From assembly GCF_000455225.1 (NCBI RefSeq), contig NZ_HF954537.1:1231629-1269929 (forward strand): DNA of 38,301 bases. The letters are read 5' to 3'. The translations under genes were made by a program, and so were the position numbers. Shown piece after piece: positions 16,509 to 24,674 of this stretch (the stretch's first letter is position 1; each line of letters starts with the position of its first letter). The DNA comes from Megasphaera massiliensis (lineage in GTDB: Bacteria > Bacillota > Negativicutes > Veillonellales > Megasphaeraceae). The notes under the pieces are model-generated. The model worked only from the letters and a program-made list of their open reading frames with translations, did not search any database and was not told the origin of the DNA.

Positions 16509-17030
16509 TTACTCTCCCATGACGACAATGTGGCACTTTCTCGTCCGACTCCGTGTGCGGTCAAAATCGACGAAGTAGACATATCCCGTCGTGCCGACGC
16601 CCAGTTTCCCCTGGTCAACTAAAAAGGTTTCACTCGAGCCGATCAAAGTCGCTTTCAAATGAGCATCCCCATTCAGCAGCGCCGTCCGATCGCCGTTCGG
16701 CAAGTAGGCCTCCGCATCCGGCCAGGATGCAACAGCCTGATAGTGCTTTTCTCCTGGATAGCGATATTGACCTTCCTTCAATTCGTCAGGAATCAGTTTT
16801 TTCAAAACATCATTCAAATCAAGCTGCAAAAATTCAGTGCCCTTTTCATCCGTATCATGGACATATTCTTCAAAAAACACTGCACACGTCGTATGGGGTG
16901 AAATAATCGTGCAAATTCCGTCTTGAACACCGCTGTCTGCAATAGCAGCCTTTACTTCATCCGTAATATTAATAAAAGTCGGTTCGCCGCCATTAGATTG
17001 AAGCTTAATCGTCGTCTTGTATACACTCAT
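16509..17030 (-). CDS. YjbQ/UPF0047-family protein
   Basis: This is a 173-residue member of the UPF0047 family. The conserved segments are GICTIISPHTTCAVFFEE, YPNGDR-like YLPNGDRTALLNGDAH, and QGKLGVGTTGYVYFVDFD near the end. The histidines line the putative active site in known structures. Escherichia coli YjbQ has weak thiamine phosphate synthase activity, but family members occur in sugar operons and the true role is unclear. The start at 17030 is directly after the upstream isomerase gene and has AAGGGGG nine bases ahead. It is co-transcribed with that isomerase gene, which suggests a task in sugar-phosphate metabolism. Confidence 0.87.
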   Translation of the reverse strand: MSVYKTTIKLQSNGGEPTFINITDEVKAAIADSGVQDGICTIISPHTTCAVFFEEYVHDTDEKGTEFLQLDLNDVLKKLIPDELKEGQYRYPGEKHYQAVASWPDAEAYLPNGDRTALLNGDAHLKATLIGSSETFLVDQGKLGVGTTGYVYFVDFDRTRSRTRKCHIVVMGE

Positions 17031-17031
17031 T

Positions 17032-17736
17032 TTATACAGCCCCCTTTTCCTTTTTATCACGATTGGCTTGTACAATAGCCTTTGTCATTTCTTCTACACG
17101 TACAGCCGGATCCGGCGCATTCAAAATACCACTGGTCGCACCGGTGCCCTCAGCCCCTAAGAAAATGACGCGATAACAATCTTCTGCCGTCGTAATACCG
17201 GAAGCAATCATGACAGCAATATCCGGATTTACGGCCTTGATTTTACTGCAAGAATCAAAAATGTAGTTGTCCCCGGCTGTTTCTCCCGTTCCAATCAAAT
17301 CGGTCGGTTCACACAGCAGTATATCAGGATTGAATCGTGCGAGGGCTTCACCTTCCGTAACGGAATCAGCACAGACAATCGTCAATAAGCCTAATTCCTT
17401 CGCCCGCTGAACAGCCGCATACAGTTCATGAACGATCAACGGATTTTCTGCATGGTTCAAAACAACAGCACCTGCACCGGCAGCTTTCAGTGATTCGGGG
17501 AGTACATGCCCCATACCTCGTCCCGGTTTTAAGGATTCCATATGCTGAGCTGTAACAATAATGTGTTTCGTATGCTCCTTAATATAACGGATATCCGAAA
17601 AAGGGCAGGAAAAGAACATCGTTAAGCCGTACTTTTCAGCAATCACATCAGTCGCCTTGGCCAGTGCTAAAGATTCATCGCCATATAAATAAGATTTAGG
17701 GTTCACTAACAGAAAGGGATATAAACTTTTTTCCAT
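17032..17736 (-). CDS. Archaeal-type triosephosphate isomerase family protein
   Basis: This is a 234-residue TIM barrel, shorter than usual bacterial TpiA (about 250). It keeps the catalytic set: K14 in VNPKSY, H95 in LNHAEN and E143 in CEPTDLIGTG. It also has the phosphate-binding tail MIASGITTAEDCYRVIFLGA. The segments TAQHMESLK and HVLPESLKAAGAGAVVLNHAE resemble archaeal TIMs more than bacterial ones. The substrate may be a triose phosphate or, as for the TIM-like EryH of erythritol degradation, a tetrulose phosphate. AGGAGG eight bases upstream fixes the start at 17736. The promoter is overlapped by operator copies that match sites at the neighbouring gntR-aldolase unit. Confidence 0.85.
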   Translation of the reverse strand: MEKSLYPFLLVNPKSYLYGDESLALAKATDVIAEKYGLTMFFSCPFSDIRYIKEHTKHIIVTAQHMESLKPGRGMGHVLPESLKAAGAGAVVLNHAENPLIVHELYAAVQRAKELGLLTIVCADSVTEGEALARFNPDILLCEPTDLIGTGETAGDNYIFDSCSKIKAVNPDIAVMIASGITTAEDCYRVIFLGAEGTGATSGILNAPDPAVRVEEMTKAIVQANRDKKEKGAV

Positions 17737-17754
17737 GAAGAGCACCTCCTATTT

Positions 17755-17800
17755 TTACCTTTGGTAATTTAAATATACCAAAGGATAAAAAATAAATCAA
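17755..17800 (-). promoter_or_regulatory. Promoter of the TIM-yjbQ unit with overlapping operator copies
   Basis: Read leftward, TTGATT (17795-17800) and TATATT (17772-17777) are separated by 17 bases. Two operator-like 13-mers flank the -10: TTACCTTTGGTAA (17755-17767) and a weaker ATACCAAAGGATA (17775-17787). Together they create the inverted repeat CCTTTGGTA, 9 bases, TACCAAAGG (17758-17784). The placement implies repression. Confidence 0.7.
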
Positions 17801-17824
17801 GGTTTAAAAAAAGTAATTTTAACA

Positions 17825-17837
17825 TCACCAGTGGCTA
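17825..17837. promoter_or_regulatory. Operator copy upstream of the GntR/UTRA regulator gene
   Basis: TCACCAGTGGCTA shares the ACCA-N-TGG core with the sites at 17755 and 18674. It is placed between the divergent TIM and gntR genes and may serve autoregulation. Confidence 0.5.
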
Positions 17838-17920
17838 TCTATTTTCCCTACATCCATGGTAAAATAAATGTAATACGTAGTATCAGACTATATTCATCAT
17901 TCGATAATAGAGGAAAATCC

Positions 17921-18643
17921 ATGAAAAAAGAATTACTTCACACGCAAATACAGAAAAGATTAAAGGAAAAATTCGATGAACTCCCGTATATGTCCCCATT
18001 GACTAGTGAAAGAGAGCTTTGTCAAGAATATCAAGTAAGCCGACCAACAATTCGAAAAGCCTTAGCTGCCATGGAAGAAAATGGCCAAATTATCCGTATT
18101 CCGGGAAAAGGCTCCTTTTACATCGGCAATAAAATCCCTATAGACTATTCTAATGAAAAAAGACACGGCTTCGGATTGTCTCAAACCCTGATGTCCGTTG
18201 GTAAAGTCACGCACAGCCGTGTTTTGCAGCAAGTTATCGAAATTGCCGATGAAGATATTGCCGGCCATCTTCATATAGAACCGGGCGATCTCGTCTTTCA
18301 CCTACAGCGTCTTCGGTATGTAAATAACGAATTATACTCCTTATCTAATGACTACCTTCCACTGGCATTGTGCCCATCATTAATGGAAATCGACTTTTCT
18401 AAAAATTCACTGATGCAGACCCTTCAGAAGAATCAAATTCATCCGAGGCGAACAGACAACATTATCGAATTCTCCAAAGCGGATTCTCAAACGGCCGCTT
18501 ATTTACGCTTAAAGAAAGGAGCCCCTGTTTCAGTAACACGCATCACCATTTATGATGATAAAAATAAAATCATACAATATGCCATTTCACGATCGGATGC
18601 CTATAAAAGCCGCTTCCACGTCATATCTACACTGACAGACTGA
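17921..18643 (+). CDS. GntR-family regulator, HutC/UTRA subfamily
   Basis: This is a 240-residue regulator. The winged helix contains LTSERELCQEYQVSRPTIRK (about residues 25-44), and the wing IRIPGKGSFYIG follows. A UTRA effector domain then runs to the end (about residues 85-240), with SNDYLPLALCPSL and the common C-terminal pattern ending in YAISRSDAYKSRFHV. UTRA domains bind sugar phosphates and similar small molecules. The start at 17921 has AGAGGA upstream. It lies between the TIM-yjbQ unit and the aldolase gene, and 13-bp palindromes occur in all three control regions, so it is the probable local repressor. Confidence 0.9.
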   Translation: MKKELLHTQIQKRLKEKFDELPYMSPLTSERELCQEYQVSRPTIRKALAAMEENGQIIRIPGKGSFYIGNKIPIDYSNEKRHGFGLSQTLMSVGKVTHSRVLQQVIEIADEDIAGHLHIEPGDLVFHLQRLRYVNNELYSLSNDYLPLALCPSLMEIDFSKNSLMQTLQKNQIHPRRTDNIIEFSKADSQTAAYLRLKKGAPVSVTRITIYDDKNKIIQYAISRSDAYKSRFHVISTLTD

Positions 18644-18665
18644 TTCACATATTTCAAATCCCATA

Positions 18666-18694
18666 TTGACATATTACCACTGGTAAATTATCAT
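18666..18694 (+). promoter_or_regulatory. Promoter of the aldolase-isomerase unit with operator in the spacer
   Basis: TTGACA (18666-18671) and TATCAT (18689-18694) are 17 bases apart. The perfect palindrome TTACCACTGGTAA (18674-18686) lies between them, where a bound repressor would exclude RNA polymerase. Confidence 0.75.
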
Positions 18695-18737
18695 ATAGAC
18701 AAATGGTTATATATTGTTCAATAGTGAGGTGGCTTAT

Positions 18738-19592
18738 ATGTTAACAAGTGCTAAAGAAATACTTACCCACGCTAAGGAAAAAAAATATGGCGTCGTTGCT
18801 CCTGATTTATGGGATTTAAATACAGGACGTGACTATGTGCAAGTCGCAGCAGAGTTAAACGCTCCTCTTATCTTGTCTTTTGCCGAAGCGCATCAACACT
18901 TAATCTCCTTGGAAGAAGCTGCTGCCATTGGCAACTATCTAGTATCTTCCGTCAAGATTCCCATAGCGCTTCACCTAGATCATGGTACTGACTTTGAATA
19001 TATCAAAAAAGCCATCAGTCTGGGATTTAATTCAGTTATGATTGACGCTTCCATGTACAGCTTTGAAGAAAATGTGCGCCGTACAAAAGAAGTCGTCGAT
19101 TATGCGCACGCACACAACGTATCCGTTGAAGCAGAAATCGGCCATGTCGGCGGAACAACCGAAACCTTGGTAGAACAAGCATCAGGAGAATCAGTCTACA
19201 CCACCGTCGAAGAAGCTGCCGCTTTCATTGAACAAACCCATGCCGATTCCTTGGCCGTGTCCATAGGAACTTCCCATGGCGTATATAAAAATCAAAAAAA
19301 TCCAACGTTAAACTTTGAACGGCTTCATGAATTAGCCACAGCCGTTCCGGTACCCCTAGTCCTTCATGGCGGATCCGGAACCGGTGATGATAACCTAAAA
19401 AAATGCGTCGCCGGAGGCATCACTAAAGTAAACGTTTTTACCGAATTCACCACAGCCGCCTTAGCAGGAGCGCAAAAAGCCATAGCAGAAGGCAATCTGA
19501 AGAGTTTCATGCGCGTACAGGAACTGGCTGATACGGAAGTAAAAAAAGTACTCCGCCACTATATTAAATTATTGACGTTGAAAGAAATCTAG
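18738..19592 (+). CDS. Class II (zinc) ketose-bisphosphate aldolase
   Basis: This is a 284-residue aldolase of the FbaA/GatY/KbaY family, which cleaves a ketose (bis)phosphate reversibly to DHAP and an aldehyde. It shows the catalytic Asp and zinc His in LHLDHGTDF (D81, H82), EAEIGHVGG (E131, E133), the zinc His in SIGTSHGVYK (H180) and LVLHGGSGTG (H210). The phosphate-binding segment reads KVNVFTEFT where fructose-bisphosphate aldolases usually have KINIATD, so the substrate may differ. The start at 18738 follows GAGGTGG. It is co-transcribed with the GmhA-like isomerase gene 17 bases downstream and is controlled by the operator in its promoter. Confidence 0.9.
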   Translation: MLTSAKEILTHAKEKKYGVVAPDLWDLNTGRDYVQVAAELNAPLILSFAEAHQHLISLEEAAAIGNYLVSSVKIPIALHLDHGTDFEYIKKAISLGFNSVMIDASMYSFEENVRRTKEVVDYAHAHNVSVEAEIGHVGGTTETLVEQASGESVYTTVEEAAAFIEQTHADSLAVSIGTSHGVYKNQKNPTLNFERLHELATAVPVPLVLHGGSGTGDDNLKKCVAGGITKVNVFTEFTTAALAGAQKAIAEGNLKSFMRVQELADTEVKKVLRHYIKLLTLKEI

Positions 19593-19609
19593 AATAACGA
19601 GGTACCTTC

Positions 19610-20167
19610 GTGGACTTAATCAAAGAACGGATATGTGAACATGCAGCAATATTAAATCAGGTTCATAACTTAATCCCGCAAATAGAAGCAGCAGGAAACA
19701 TCATCACAAAAGCCATTCAACAAGGCAACAAAATCATCTTTTGCGGTAACGGAGGCAGTGCTGCTGATGCCCAACATTTAGCGGCCGAAATCGTAGGACG
19801 CTTTCAGAAAGAACGCCAGGCATTACCGGCACTCGCATTGACAGTCGATACCTCAGCACTGACAGCAATTTCTAATGATTACGGCTTTGAAAATGTTTTT
19901 AAAAGACAGCTGGAAGGCCTTGGAAGAAAGAACGATGTCCTTATCGGCATCTCTACCTCGGGCAATAGCATAGACGTAATTCGAGCTGTAGAATACGCCA
20001 ACCAACATGAAATCGTCACAATTGGTTTCACCGGAAATGGCGGAGGCGCATTAAAAGACATGTGTGATATTTCGATTGACATTCCCAGCAAAAAAACTAC
20101 GCACACTCAAGAAATGCATATTATGATTGGTCATATTTTATGTGAAATAGCCGAACTCGCCTATTGA
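19610..20167 (+). CDS. GmhA-type phosphoheptose isomerase (SIS domain)
   Basis: This 185-residue SIS protein closely follows GmhA, which converts sedoheptulose 7-phosphate to D-glycero-D-manno-heptose 7-phosphate. It contains FCGNGGSAADAQHLAAEIVG (catalytic Glu near 60), DTSALTAISNDYGFENVFKR, GISTSGNS, and the C-terminal IGHILCEIAE with the catalytic His at 175. The start is GTG at 19610 after GAGGT. Its position in a regulated sugar operon, away from heptose-nucleotide genes such as hldE or gmhB, suggests a catabolic or alternative role rather than LPS heptose synthesis. LPS synthesis remains possible in a diderm organism. Confidence 0.88.
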   Translation: MDLIKERICEHAAILNQVHNLIPQIEAAGNIITKAIQQGNKIIFCGNGGSAADAQHLAAEIVGRFQKERQALPALALTVDTSALTAISNDYGFENVFKRQLEGLGRKNDVLIGISTSGNSIDVIRAVEYANQHEIVTIGFTGNGGGALKDMCDISIDIPSKKTTHTQEMHIMIGHILCEIAELAY

Positions 20168-20210
20168 GACAAATTTCAAAAACTTCAATTTACAAAGGCC
20201 ATCAAAAAAA

Positions 20211-20253
20211 GAATCCCCCATAAGGCACTACGAACGTGTCTTATGGGGGATTC
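20211..20253. terminator. Strong bidirectional terminator
   Basis: An 18-base stem (20211-20228 with 20236-20253; one G-U pair) surrounds a seven-base loop between the converging GmhA-like and phoU genes. The leftward reading has a seven-T tract. Confidence 0.92.
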
Positions 20254-20276
20254 TTGCTTATCAAAATCCGTATCTC

Positions 20277-20927
20277 TTAGATTCGAATTTCGTTGGTATC
20301 GCGATAGATGAGCCATTCAGCAATGTTGTTTGCATGGTCAGCCATTCGTTCGATGTACTTAATAACCAAGACTAAGTCGATGTAATCTTTGGAATTTTCC
20401 GGATGCTTAGTCATTTCGGCCGACAGGTCGAGCATCAGGTTGTTGAAAGCCTGGTCGACGATATCGTCTTTATCCCGCATGAATTCTGCCTGGGACGACG
20501 TGCCGCGTTCTTTGTAGAAGTCGATGACGTCACTGACCATAGAGGACATGACACCGTACATTTCCTTTACGCCTGCCGGCAAGGGTACGTCATGGTTAGT
20601 CTGTTTCAAGTGGATGACGTAGTGGCTGATATCAGCGCAATGATCGGCAATGCGTTCTAAGTCGGAGAGGATTTTCAGCGTCGCCATCAAGCTCCGATAA
20701 TCAGCCGCCACGGGACCTTGCATCAAACTAATCGTCAAGTCTTTTTTCATGCACGATTTGACCAGTTCATCGATGGCATCGTCGCCATCGAAGATACGCT
20801 GAGCCAATTCGACATCTTTGCGTTCCAAGGCCTTCCACGTGCTTTCTACGGCCTGTTCTACTTTCATGCCCAAGCCGATCATATCCTGCTTCAGCTCGGC
20901 CAATTCTTTTTCATAAATTTCCAGCAT
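20277..20927 (-). CDS. phoU: Phosphate transport regulator PhoU
   Basis: This is a 216-residue all-helical protein made of two PhoU repeats. The metal-binding motifs appear as LSDLERIADHCADI in the first half and VIKYIERMADHANNIAEW in the second. PhoU links the Pst transporter to the PhoR kinase and represses the response when phosphate is ample. It is the last gene of pstSCAB-phoU, 17 bases after pstB, and is followed by a strong terminator. Confidence 0.96.
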   Translation of the reverse strand: MLEIYEKELAELKQDMIGLGMKVEQAVESTWKALERKDVELAQRIFDGDDAIDELVKSCMKKDLTISLMQGPVAADYRSLMATLKILSDLERIADHCADISHYVIHLKQTNHDVPLPAGVKEMYGVMSSMVSDVIDFYKERGTSSQAEFMRDKDDIVDQAFNNLMLDLSAEMTKHPENSKDYIDLVLVIKYIERMADHANNIAEWLIYRDTNEIRI

Positions 20928-20944
20928 AAGTCCCTTTCCTCCTC

Positions 20945-21801
<857 letters not shown>

Positions 21802-21802
<1 letters not shown>

Positions 21803-22680
21803 TAGTTGTTTCCTCCCATTTTCTTATCGATTCGATAGCTTAAATAGCGTGCCAGTAAGCTGAAGACCAAGACCATGATCATCAGGATTGCAGAAGATGC
21901 CGCAGCCTGCTGCGCTGCATCAGGATGAAGGGCTTCCGTACGCAGAGCCCAGATGTGCAGGGCCAAGGTTTCGCCGGGACGGAAGGGGTTAAGAGGACTC
22001 GACTTGGTCGTAATATCCCAGTTGGTCCAGTCAATATCCGTCGACATACCGGCGGTGAACATCAAAGCAGCAGCTTCACCGAAACCACGGCCGGCAGCCA
22101 TGATAAGGCCGGTCATGATACGGGGGAAGCAGGCCGGCAAGAGAACGTGCCAAATGGTCTGCCAATGGGAGGCGCCGAGGCCCAAACTGCCGTTGCGGTA
22201 GCTCGGCGGCAAGTTGCGCAGAGCATCTTCTGTAACCGACGTAACCAAGGGCAAGGTCAGAATGGATACGGCCAAAGCACCGGCCATGAGGTTCCACTGG
22301 GAACCGGTCATGACGATGAAGACCAAGTAACCGAACAAGCCGACGACGATAGACGGCAGGGATGCCAAGGTTTCAACAGCCATGCGGACCCAATGGGTAA
22401 TGCGTCCTTTTTTCGCGTATTCAGCCAGGAAGATACCTGCCGGAATACCGATAATCGCACTGGCAACCAAGGCTAATACGACTAAATAGATCGTATTAAA
22501 GAACATGTTTCCTAAGCCGGCACCGGTAAAGGATAAGAGTTGCGGTGTCATGCCGCTTACGCCGCTGACGACGACGTACAGAACGAAGGCAATCAGCAAT
22601 ACGACAGCAAAGGCTGCGCCACACGTAAAAAGTGCGGTCATCATTTTATCTTTACTTTTTTTGGTTTCAATACTTGTCAT
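21802..22680 (-). CDS. pstA: Phosphate ABC transporter permease PstA
   Basis: This is a 292-residue inner-membrane permease with six hydrophobic segments. The EAA loop that contacts PstB reads [20 protein letters not shown], and the segment [15 protein letters not shown] is typical of PstA. It begins one base after pstC ends and its stop overlaps the pstB start. With PstC it forms the phosphate channel. Confidence 0.96.
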
Positions 22681-22681
22681 A

Positions 22682-23605
22682 TTAACTCCGTCCTCCTTTT
22701 AATTCGGAAGCGGCATTGATCTGGTGGATAATAAAAATGAACAGGAACGACAACAGGAACAAGAGCAAGGCCATCGTCCACAATGCGGCATTGTATTCGC
22801 CGCCTTCCATCGCGCCCCCCATATCCGCAGAGATTGCCGTCGTAAGCGTGCTGGCCGGCAGGAACAAGGACGTCGGGAAGACTTTCATCTGACCGATAAC
22901 CATAGCAACAGCCAAGGCTTCGCCCAAGGCACGGGCCAGGCCCAGGATAATGCCGGTGAAAATACCGCTCTTAGCCGCAGGAAGTACGACGTGAGCAATC
23001 GTTTCCCAGCGAGTCGCGCCGAGGCCGTAAGAAGCTTCGCGCCACGATTTGGGAACAGCCGCCATCGCGTCGGCAGACATCGTCGTAATCGTCGGGAAAA
23101 TCATGACGGCCAAGACGATACCGGCAGCTAAGACAGAAAAGCCAAACGGCATGGGGAATATATGGCGCAGGGCCGGAATGAGCACTGTCATGCCGACAAA
23201 GCCATAAACAACAGAAGGAATGCCCGTAAATAATTCGATAGCCGGCTGAATCAGGCGGCGCCGCTGGGGCGTCGCGATTTCAGTCATATAAATTGACGAG
23301 GCCAGGCTGAAGGGCAAGGAAATAAGTAACGCCAACAGACACGTAACCAGTGAACCTGCCAAGAACATAGCAGCCCCGATTTGACCGCCGCCTTCGGCCG
23401 TATCGCTCGGTTTCCATTGACCGGAAAAGAGAAATTCAGTTACGCTGTGGCCAAAAGTGAAAAACGTATCTGTACCTTTAACAAAGAGAAAAGCGCCAAT
23501 GAGAAGCGGCACCAGTGCCATACCGATGCCGCAAATGGTGATGAACGTTTTGGCTGCTTTCTCGTTACGATGGGCCCTTTGGACCACCGTTTCGATTGCA
23601 TTCAT
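22682..23605 (-). CDS. pstC: Phosphate ABC transporter permease PstC
   Basis: This is a 307-residue permease with six membrane segments. It contains the PstC runs LFTGIPSVVYGFVGM and KSWREASYGLGATRWETIAH, the EAA loop, followed by GLARALGEALAVAMVIGQ. It is encoded 18 bases after pstS in the phosphate-uptake operon and pairs with PstA. Confidence 0.96.
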   Translation of the reverse strand: MNAIETVVQRAHRNEKAAKTFITICGIGMALVPLLIGAFLFVKGTDTFFTFGHSVTEFLFSGQWKPSDTAEGGGQIGAAMFLAGSLVTCLLALLISLPFSLASSIYMTEIATPQRRRLIQPAIELFTGIPSVVYGFVGMTVLIPALRHIFPMPFGFSVLAAGIVLAVMIFPTITTMSADAMAAVPKSWREASYGLGATRWETIAHVVLPAAKSGIFTGIILGLARALGEALAVAMVIGQMKVFPTSLFLPASTLTTAISADMGGAMEGGEYNAALWTMALLLFLLSFLFIFIIHQINAASELKGGRS

Positions 23606-23623
23606 ACCCGTTCCTCCAATAAA

Positions 23624-24505
23624 TTAATGAACTTCTTTCGTCTGCATCTTCGAGCTTACGCCGTAGCCAAGTTCTTCGATACGTTTGCCGTATTCGGCAC
23701 CTGTGATGTATTCGATGAAAGCTTTAACAGCCGGTTTCGGATCTTTGCTCGTGTAGATATGTTCGTAGCCCCATACGCTGTATTTACCGTTGTAGGTATT
23801 TTCCAAAGTAGGTTCTACGCCATCGATGGAAACGACGCCGACGGAATCATTGTTCAGCAAGTACGGCAATGCGACATAGCCGATAGCACCGGGGTTCTGG
23901 GAAACGCTCTGAATAAGAATGCCGGAGTTATCCGTTTCAAGGGATTTGTTGTCGGCTTCTTCAGCACCGTTGATAGCATATTTCTGGAAGAGTGCGCGAG
24001 TACCGGAGGTCTTTGGACGCGTTACCAATACGATCGGCATATCCTGACCGCCAACATCTTTCCAGTTAGTAACTTTAGCCGTGAAGATGTCCTGCAGCTG
24101 CTGACGCGTCAAGTTTTTAACGCCTACGTCTTTATTGATGATCGTAGCAACGGTCATAACAGCGACTTTATGGTCTTCCAATTTGTCGGCTTTTTCTTTA
24201 TCGAGTTTCGTTTCGGCCGGTACGTCGGAGTTCCCCATATCAACAGAACCATCAGAAACCTGTTTCAGACCCGTACCGGAACCGCCGGCATTGAGGGTAA
24301 TGGTGACGTCTTTGTTCGTTGCCTTGAATTTTTCAGCTGCGTCTTTAACTAAAGGCAGCAAGGCCGAAGAACCAGAGCCAGTAATACTTCCGGAAACGCT
24401 CGCTTGTTTTGACGAATCACTACTCTGCTGCTGACTTCCGCAACCAGCGACGCCAATAGCCATAGTGGCTGCCAAAGCGATGAGAACTAATTTTTTCAAC
24501 TTCAT
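23624..24505 (-). CDS. pstS: Phosphate-binding lipoprotein PstS
   Basis: This is the periplasmic phosphate receptor of 293 residues. The signal sequence ends in the lipobox AIGVAGC (Cys 22), so the mature protein is lipid-anchored. Phosphate-binding loops appear as ITGSGSSALLPLV, LNAGGSGTGLKQV and KTSGTRALFQKY. It is the first gene of pstSCAB-phoU and is preceded by Pho-box-like direct repeats. Confidence 0.96.
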   Translation of the reverse strand: MKLKKLVLIALAATMAIGVAGCGSQQQSSDSSKQASVSGSITGSGSSALLPLVKDAAEKFKATNKDVTITLNAGGSGTGLKQVSDGSVDMGNSDVPAETKLDKEKADKLEDHKVAVMTVATIINKDVGVKNLTRQQLQDIFTAKVTNWKDVGGQDMPIVLVTRPKTSGTRALFQKYAINGAEEADNKSLETDNSGILIQSVSQNPGAIGYVALPYLLNNDSVGVVSIDGVEPTLENTYNGKYSVWGYEHIYTSKDPKPAVKAFIEYITGAEYGKRIEELGYGVSSKMQTKEVH

Positions 24506-24583
24506 AACGAAATCCTCTCCTTTAAATAAAAGAATCTGAAAGATGTTCCTGATTCTGAATACAGTCTTATCCTATCAACAGGA

Positions 24584-24621
24584 TGTAAGGTTTGGATGTA
24601 TGTATTGTAAAATATTGTAAA
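24584..24621 (-). promoter_or_regulatory. Pho-box-like direct repeats upstream of pstS
   Basis: Read leftward, TTTACA elements occur at about 24616-24621 and 24606-24611, followed by a degenerate copy and then CTTACA at 24584-24589. The last three lie on an 11-base period. The spacing and sequence fit PhoP/PhoB boxes of the TTnACA type. The site lies about 80 bases before pstS. Confidence 0.55.
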
Positions 24622-24622
24622 A

Positions 24623-24674
24623 AAATCACCACTCCCCGCCAGGCCTGATCAGGCCTGGAAGGTAATGGTGATTT
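24623..24674 (-). terminator. Terminator overlapping the phoR stop codon
   Basis: A nested hairpin pairs outer arms 24623-24631 and 24666-24674. Inside it is a perfect 20-base palindrome (24639-24658) that contains the phoR stop. T residues follow leftward. It separates phoPR from the pst operon. Confidence 0.75.

Noticed and set aside
23381-24352. Rightward open frame of 323 codons across pstC and pstS
   Set aside because: Antisense to two well-supported genes; composition rich in Phe and Arg typical of shadow frames.
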